The position numbers and the translations under genes were made by a program. Shown here in pieces: positions 59,015 through 64,000 of a stretch of DNA of 64,000 nucleotides. The first letter of the stretch is position 1; each line of letters opens with the position of its first letter. The notes under the pieces are model-generated. The model saw only the letters and a program-made list of their open reading frames with translations, was not told the DNA's origin and made no database searches. This DNA comes from Cervus elaphus (lineage: Eukaryota; Chordata; Mammalia; Artiodactyla; Cervidae), in the NCBI RefSeq assembly GCF_910594005.1, contig NC_057817.1:27257001-27321000 (forward strand), in the 5' to 3' direction.

Positions 59015-60937
59015 ATGGGGCGGAGATCCACGTCATCCACCAAAAGTGGAAAATTTATGAACCCTACAGACCAAGCCAGAAAAGAAGCTCGGAAAAGAGA
59101 ATTAAAGAAGAACAAAAAACAGCGCATGATGGTACGAGCTGCAGTTTTAAAGATGAAGGATCCCAAACAAATTATCCGGGACATGGAAAAATTGGATGAA
59201 ATGGAGTTTAACCCAGTGCAGCAGCCACAGTTAAATGAGAAAGTGCTGAAAGACAAGCGTAAAAAGCTACGTGAAACATTTGAACGTATTCTACGACTCT
59301 ATGAGAAAGAGAATCCAGATATTTACAAAGAATTGAGAAAGCTAGAAGTAGAATATGAACAGAAGAGGGCTCAACTTAGTCAATATTTTGATGCTGTCAA
59401 GAATGCCCAGCATGTGGAAGTGGAGAGTATTCCTCTGCCAGATATGCCGCATGCTCCTTCCAACATCTTGATCCAGGACATTCCACTTCCTGGGGCCCAG
59501 CCACCCTCCATCCTTAAGAAGACCTCAGCCTATGGACCTCCAACTCGGGCAGTTTCTATACTTCCTCTTCTTGGACATGGCGTTCCACGTTTGCCCCCTG
59601 GCAGGAAACCTCCAGGTCCTCCTCCGGGCCCACCTCCTCCTCAAGTCTTACAAATGTATGGCCGCAAAGTGGGCTTTGCCCTAGATCTTCCCGCTCGTAG
59701 GCGAGATGAAGACATGTTATATAGTCCTGAACTTGCTCAGCGGGGTCATGACGATGATGTTTCTAGCACCAGTGAAGATGATGGCTATCCTGAAGACATG
59801 GACCAGGATAAGCATGACGACAGTACTGATGACAGCGACAGTGACAGATCAGATGGAGAAAGTGAAGGGGATGAATTTGTACACCGTGATGACACTGAGA
59901 GAGAAAACAATGAAGAAAAAAAATCAGGTCTAAGTGTATGGTTTGCAGATATGCCTGGAAAATCTAGAAAGAAGAAGAAAAAAAACATGAAGGAGCTGAC
60001 TCCTCTCCAAGCCATGATGCTTCGAATGGCAGAGCAGGAAATCCCTGAGGAGGGCCGAGAAGTCGAGGAGTTTTCAGAGGACGACGATGAAGAGTCAGAT
60101 GATTCCGAAGCAGAGAAGCAGTCACAGAAGCAGCACAAAGAGGAGTCTCTCTCTGATGGCACATCTGCAGCTTCCCAGCAGCAAGCCCCTCCACAGTCTG
60201 TTCCTCCATCTCAGATACAAGCACCCCCCATGCCAGGACCACCTCCGCTTGGACCGCCACCTGCTCCACCTTTACGGCCACCTGGACCACCTACAGGCCT
60301 TCCTCCTGGACCACCTCCAGGAGCTCCTCCGTTCCTGAGACCACCTGGAATGCCAGGGCTCCGAGAGCCTCTACCCCGACTTTTACCTCCAGGCCCGCCA
60401 CTAGGTCGGCCCCCTGGCCCTCCTCCAGGCCCACCTCCGGGTCTGCCTCCTGGCCCTCCTCCTCGGGGACCCCCACCACGGCTACCTCCCCCAGCACCTC
60501 CAGGTATCCCTCCACCCCGTTCTGGCATGATGCGCCCACCTCTGGTGCCTCCTCTTGGACCTGCCCCACCTGGGCTCTTCCCACCAGCTCTCTTACCCAA
60601 CCCAGGGGTTCTAAGTGCTCCCCCCAACTTGATCCAACGACCCAAGGCGGATGACACAAGCGCAGCCACCATCGAGAAGAAAGCTACGGCAACCATCAGT
60701 GCCAAGCCACAGATCACTAATCCCAAGGCAGAGATCACACGATTCGTGCCCACCGCACTGTGGGTGCGTCGGGAGAATAAAGGGGCTGCTGCTGCTCCCC
60801 AGAGAAAGTCAGAGGATGATTCTGCTGTGCCTCTTGCCAAAACAGCGCCCAAATCTGGCCCATCTGTTCCTGTGTCGGTGCAGACTAAGGACGATGTCTA
60901 TGAGGCTTTCATGAAAGAGATGGAAGGGCTGCTGTGA
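59015..60937 (+). CDS. WBP11: Intact reading frame of WBP11 retrocopy (WW domain-binding protein 11-like), 640 aa
   Basis: 640 codons with no stop or frameshift; the parent protein is about 641 aa. Order of regions: basic N-terminus with KKNKKQR (about 32-38); charged helical region (about 85-130); first Pro-rich block (GPPPGPPPP, about 205-215); acidic Asp/Ser/Glu region (about 240-300); basic KKKKK (about 317-323); second acidic block (about 345-370); long PPGPPP-rich region (about 395-525) that in the parent binds WW domains such as that of PQBP1; conserved C-terminus ending EAFMKEMEGLL. The parent is a nuclear splicing-associated protein that also binds and inhibits protein phosphatase 1. 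Trp in LSVWFADMP and in TALWVRREN are, from memory of the mammalian protein, Arg; both are CGG to TGG type changes. No evidence of transcription can be read from the bases. Confidence 0.85.
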   Translation: MGRRSTSSTKSGKFMNPTDQARKEARKRELKKNKKQRMMVRAAVLKMKDPKQIIRDMEKLDEMEFNPVQQPQLNEKVLKDKRKKLRETFERILRLYEKENPDIYKELRKLEVEYEQKRAQLSQYFDAVKNAQHVEVESIPLPDMPHAPSNILIQDIPLPGAQPPSILKKTSAYGPPTRAVSILPLLGHGVPRLPPGRKPPGPPPGPPPPQVLQMYGRKVGFALDLPARRRDEDMLYSPELAQRGHDDDVSSTSEDDGYPEDMDQDKHDDSTDDSDSDRSDGESEGDEFVHRDDTERENNEEKKSGLSVWFADMPGKSRKKKKKNMKELTPLQAMMLRMAEQEIPEEGREVEEFSEDDDEESDDSEAEKQSQKQHKEESLSDGTSAASQQQAPPQSVPPSQIQAPPMPGPPPLGPPPAPPLRPPGPPTGLPPGPPPGAPPFLRPPGMPGLREPLPRLLPPGPPLGRPPGPPPGPPPGLPPGPPPRGPPPRLPPPAPPGIPPPRSGMMRPPLVPPLGPAPPGLFPPALLPNPGVLSAPPNLIQRPKADDTSAATIEKKATATISAKPQITNPKAEITRFVPTALWVRRENKGAAAAPQRKSEDDSAVPLAKTAPKSGPSVPVSVQTKDDVYEAFMKEMEGLL

Positions 60938-61489
60938 CAGCTTTGGATGCTAGATCAGGCTTCTGTTCACATCAGTGGTTCATGGAGAAAGAGGCTCTTA
61001 CTCAGCTTAGGTGAAAGGGTTGCTTTCACTATCAGGGTATTTTTAATTTCAGTTCAAGGAATATCCTAAAGTTTAGCCTTGTTCAGAATTTACTGCATAT
61101 AAAAGAGAGGGTATTTCATGCAAAATAAATTGGTTATTGAAGCAGTGCTGCTAATAACATCCATCCCCCTTCATACCACCATTTTCATCCGGTTTCTTCC
61201 CCTACTCCCAATTCCTTGGAAACTTGTGATCAAGGAGAACTTTGTTTTGGCTCTCTTGTGTGCTGTGGGCACTGGAGTAGAGATTTCTGGAAAAACCAGT
61301 TTATTTCACCCCCATCTTGCCTTTCATGTTTGAGTTATTTTTAATATTTTCTTGTAAATATTTTGTAATATTGTAGTGAAATGGATCACAATGTCATTTC
61401 CTAATACAAAGTGATATATGTGGGAAGAAAATGTACAATTCTTTGATTGATTAAAATTCCCACTGATCTAAACTTTGAGTGTTCCATGG

Positions 61490-61495
61490 AATAAA
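61490..61495 (+). terminator. WBP11: Poly(A) signal carried by the WBP11 retrocopy
   Basis: AATAAA within ggaataaataaataaatg, about 20 nt before the poly(A) run, as in a normal mRNA 3' end. Confidence 0.85.
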
Positions 61496-61516
61496 TAAAT
61501 AAATGTTCTAAAAAAA

Positions 61517-61535
61517 AAAAATCCAAACATATGGA
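61517..61535 (+). repeat. Target-site duplication of WBP11 retrocopy, right
   Basis: Exact copy of 58793-58811; its leading A run merges with the poly(A) tail, then ORF2 continues ggctaaataacacg. Confidence 0.92.
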
Positions 61536-64000
61536 GGCTAAATAACACGCTTCTGTATAACCAACAAATCATAGAAGAAATCAAAAAAGAAATAAAAATA
61601 TGCATAGAAATGAATGAAAATGAAAACACAACAACCCCAAACCTATGGGACACTGTAAAAGAAGTGCTAAGGGGAAGGTTCATAGCATTACAGGCTTACC
61701 TCAAGAAACAAGAAAAAAGTCAAATAAATAACCTAACTCTACACCTAAAGCAACTAGAGAAGGAAGAAATTAAGAACCCCAGGGTTAGTAGAAGGAAAGA
61801 AATCTTAAAAATTAGGGCAGAAATAAATGCAAAAGAAACTAAAGAGACCATAGCAAAAATCAACAAAGCTAAAAGCTGGTTTTTTGAAAAAATAAACAAA
61901 ATTGACAAGCCATTAGCAAGACTCATTAAGAAACAAAGGGAGAAGAACCAAATTAACAAAATTAGAAATGAAAATGGAGAGATCACAACAGACAACACTG
62001 AAATACAAAGGATCATAAGAGACTACTACCAGCAGCTCTATGCCAATAAAATGGACAACTTGGAAGAAATGGACAAATTCTTAGAAAAGTATGACTTTCC
62101 AAAACTGAACCAGGAAGAAATAGAAGATCTTAACAGACCCATCACAAGCAAGGAAATCGGAACTGTAATCAGAAATCTTCCAGCAAAGCAAAGCCCAGGA
62201 CCAGATGGCTTCACAGCTGAATCCTACCAAAAATTTAGAGAAGAGCTAACACCTACCTTACTCAAACTCTTCCAGAAAATTGCAGAAGAAGATAAACTTC
62301 CAAACTCATTCTATGAGGCCACCATCACCCTAATTCCAAAACCAGACAAAGATGCCACAAAAAAGGAAAACTACAGGCCAATATCACTGATGAACATAGA
62401 TGCAAAAATCCTTAACAAAATTCTAGCAAACAGAATCCAACAACATATTAAAAAAATCATACACCATGACCAAGTGAGCTTTATCTCAGGAATGCAAGGA
62501 TTCTTTAATATCCTCAAATCAATCAATGTAATACACCACATTAACAAATTGAAAGATAAAAACCATATGATTATCTCAATAGATGCAGAAAAAGCCTCTG
62601 ACAAAATTCAACATCCTTTTATGATTAAAACTCTCCAGAAAGCAGGAATAGAAGGAACATACCTCAACATAATAAAAGCTGTATATGACAAACCCACAGC
62701 AAGCATCACCCTCAATGGTGAAAAATTGAAAGCATTTCCCCTGAAATCAGGAACAAGACAAGGGTGCCCACTCTCACCACTACTATTCAACATAGTTTTG
62801 GAAGTTTTGGCCACAGCAATCAGAGCAGAAAAAGAAGTAAAAGGAATCCAGATAGGAAAAGAAGAAGTGAAACTCTCGCTGTTTGCAGATGACATGATCC
62901 TCTACATAGAAAACCCTAAAGACTCTACCAGAAAATTACTAGAGCTAATCAACGAATACAGTAAAGTTTCAGGATATAAAATTAACACACGGAAATCCCT
63001 TGCATTCCTATACACTAACAATGAGAAAACAGAAAGAGAAATTAAGGGAACAATACCATTCACCACTGCAACAAAAAGAATAAAATACTTAGGAGTATAT
63101 CTACCTAAAGAAATGAAAGACCTGTACATAGAAAACTATAAAACACTGATGAAAGAAATCAAAGAGGACACAAACAGATGGAGAAACATACCGTGTTCAT
63201 GGATTGGAAGAATCAATATTGTCAAAATGGCTATACTACCCAAAGCAATCTATAGATTCAATGCAATCCCTATTAAGCTACCAACAGTATTTTTCACAGA
63301 ACTAGAACAAATAATTTCACAATTTGTATGGAAATACAAAAAACCTCGAATAGCCAAAGTAATCTTGAGAAAGAAGAATGGAACTGGAGGAATCAACCTG
63401 CCTGACTTCAAACTCTACTACAAAGCCACAGTCATCAAGACAGTATGGTACTGGCACAAAGACAGAAATATAGGTCAATGGAACAATAGAAAGCCCAGAG
63501 ATAAATCCACGAACCTAAGGACACCTTATCTTCGACAAAGGAGGCAAGGATATACAATGGAAAAAAGACAACCTCTTTAACAAGTGGTGCTGGGAAAACT
63601 TGTCAACCACTTGTAAAAGAATGAAGCTAGAACACTTTCTAACACCATACACAAAAATAAACTCAAAATGGATTAAAGATCTAAATGTAAGACCAGAAAC
63701 TATAAAACTCCTAGAGGAGAACATAGGCAAAACACTCTCCGACATAAATCACAGCAGGATCCTCTATGACCCACCTCCCAGAATATTGGAAATAAAAGCA
63801 AAAATAAACAAATGGGACCTAATGAAACTTAAAAGCTTTTGCACAACAAAGGAAACTATAAGCAAGATGAAAAGACAGCCCTCAGATTGGGAGAAAATAA
63901 TAGCAAACGAAGCAACAGACAAAGGATTAATCTCAAAAATATACAAGCAACTCCTGAAGCTCAATTCCAGAAAAATAAATGACCCAATCAAAAAATGGGC
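61536..64000 (+). pseudogene. L1 ORF2 remnant, reverse transcriptase part (continues past window)
   Basis: Resumes exactly where 58811 stops. An open frame from 61610 to 63580 (656 codons) covers RT motifs: SPGPDGFTAE, NYRPISLMNIDAKILNKIL, GTRQGCPLSPLLFN and the catalytic FADD at 62882-62893. The motif usually reading AEKAFDK is AEKASDK here. A 2-nt deletion near 63483, relative to the other L1 copy (aacaatag against aacagaatag), shifts the frame before the C-terminal region. Not functional as it stands. Confidence 0.88.

Larger units (their letters stand above)
58812..61516 (+). pseudogene. WBP11: Processed (intronless) retrocopy of WBP11
   Basis: A full mRNA-like copy: GC-rich 5' UTR (58812-59014), uninterrupted coding frame, 3' UTR with AATAAA at 61490-61495, then a poly(A) run at 61511-61516+. 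Flanked by aaaaatccaaacatatgga at 58793-58811 and 61517-61535, with a TT/AAAA-type target. It has no introns, whereas the parent WBP11 is a multi-exon gene elsewhere. Called a retrocopy because of poly(A), lack of introns and target duplication; whether it is a pseudogene or a live retrogene is open because the frame is intact. Confidence 0.93.
52562..64000 (+). mobile_element. Large bovine-type L1, interrupted twice, runs off the window
   Basis: Starts with gggaggagccaagatggcag, the L1 5' end with a YY1-like aagatggc, followed by a CpG-rich 5' UTR (to about 53700) and an A/T-rich repeat block. The 5' UTR resumes at about 55987 after an inserted L1 and reaches ORF1 at 57094. ORF1 and ORF2 are broken by stops and frameshifts, and ORF2 is further split by a WBP11 retrocopy (58812-61516). 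At the right edge it is still within the ORF2 C-terminal region, so the 3' end, poly(A) and right duplication lie outside. It was inserted in the unit 3 spacer (left flank agaataaagggaaattt). Not autonomous. Confidence 0.9.

Noticed and set aside
60211..60852. 213-codon Gly-rich frame on the - strand
   Set aside because: Antisense of the Pro-rich WBP11 region; CCN codons read as GGN on the other strand.
1..64000. CRISPR arrays, bacterial operons, phage or plasmid features
   Set aside because: The window is a vertebrate nuclear locus with spliced keratin genes and ruminant retroelements; no such structure is seen.

Overview
This is a mammalian, almost certainly ruminant (bovid) nuclear window. 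It carries split genes with canonical GT-AG introns, AATAAA poly(A) signals, and the ruminant-specific repeats BovB (RTE), Bov-A2, Bov-tA and bovine-type L1. It cannot be assigned from sequence alone to cattle, sheep or goat. The region is part of the type II keratin cluster, and all genes are on the + strand.

Layout. 1-1430 is the 3' end of KRT5 (exons 8 and 9). 1431-12240 is a KRT5-KRT6 intergenic spacer with simple repeats, two old L1 fragments, a Bov-A2 SINE, a MIR and a MER5A. Then come three tandem units of about 15 kb, each starting with a complete nine-exon KRT6-type gene: ATG at 12603, 27516 and 42429, stop at 17379, 32304 and 47235. Every exon has the same length in all three genes and each encodes 565 aa. 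Their order next to KRT5 matches the mammalian order KRT5 - KRT6 paralogs - KRT75; KRT75 is not in the window. Each gene has a TATATAA box about 95 bp upstream of the ATG and an AARCCAAA motif near -225.

The units are a mosaic. Genes 2 and 3 are nearly identical from promoter to exon 6. The 3' parts of all three genes (end of intron 6 to start of the 3' UTR) are nearly identical and free of indels. The downstream spacers of units 1 and 2 are clearly homologous but diverged, apart from a perfect 340-bp island. This pattern suggests tandem duplication followed by patchy gene conversion. Lineage-specific insertions (BovB, L1, Bov-tA) occur in one unit while the paralogous site in another is empty, which orders the events.

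The right end (about 52562 to the window edge) is a large L1 inserted in the tail of unit 3. It is itself a nest: a 5'-truncated L1 sits in its 5' UTR, flanked by an unusually long (about 131 bp) duplication. A processed copy of WBP11 with an uninterrupted 640-codon reading frame sits in its ORF2, flanked by a 19-bp target-site duplication.

KRT5 and KRT6 products are basic-neutral type II keratins that pair with type I keratins (KRT14; KRT16/KRT17) into 10-nm filaments of stratified and hair-follicle epithelia. I see no undescribed molecular system. The interest lies in paralog homogenisation and in the nested retroelements and retrogene.
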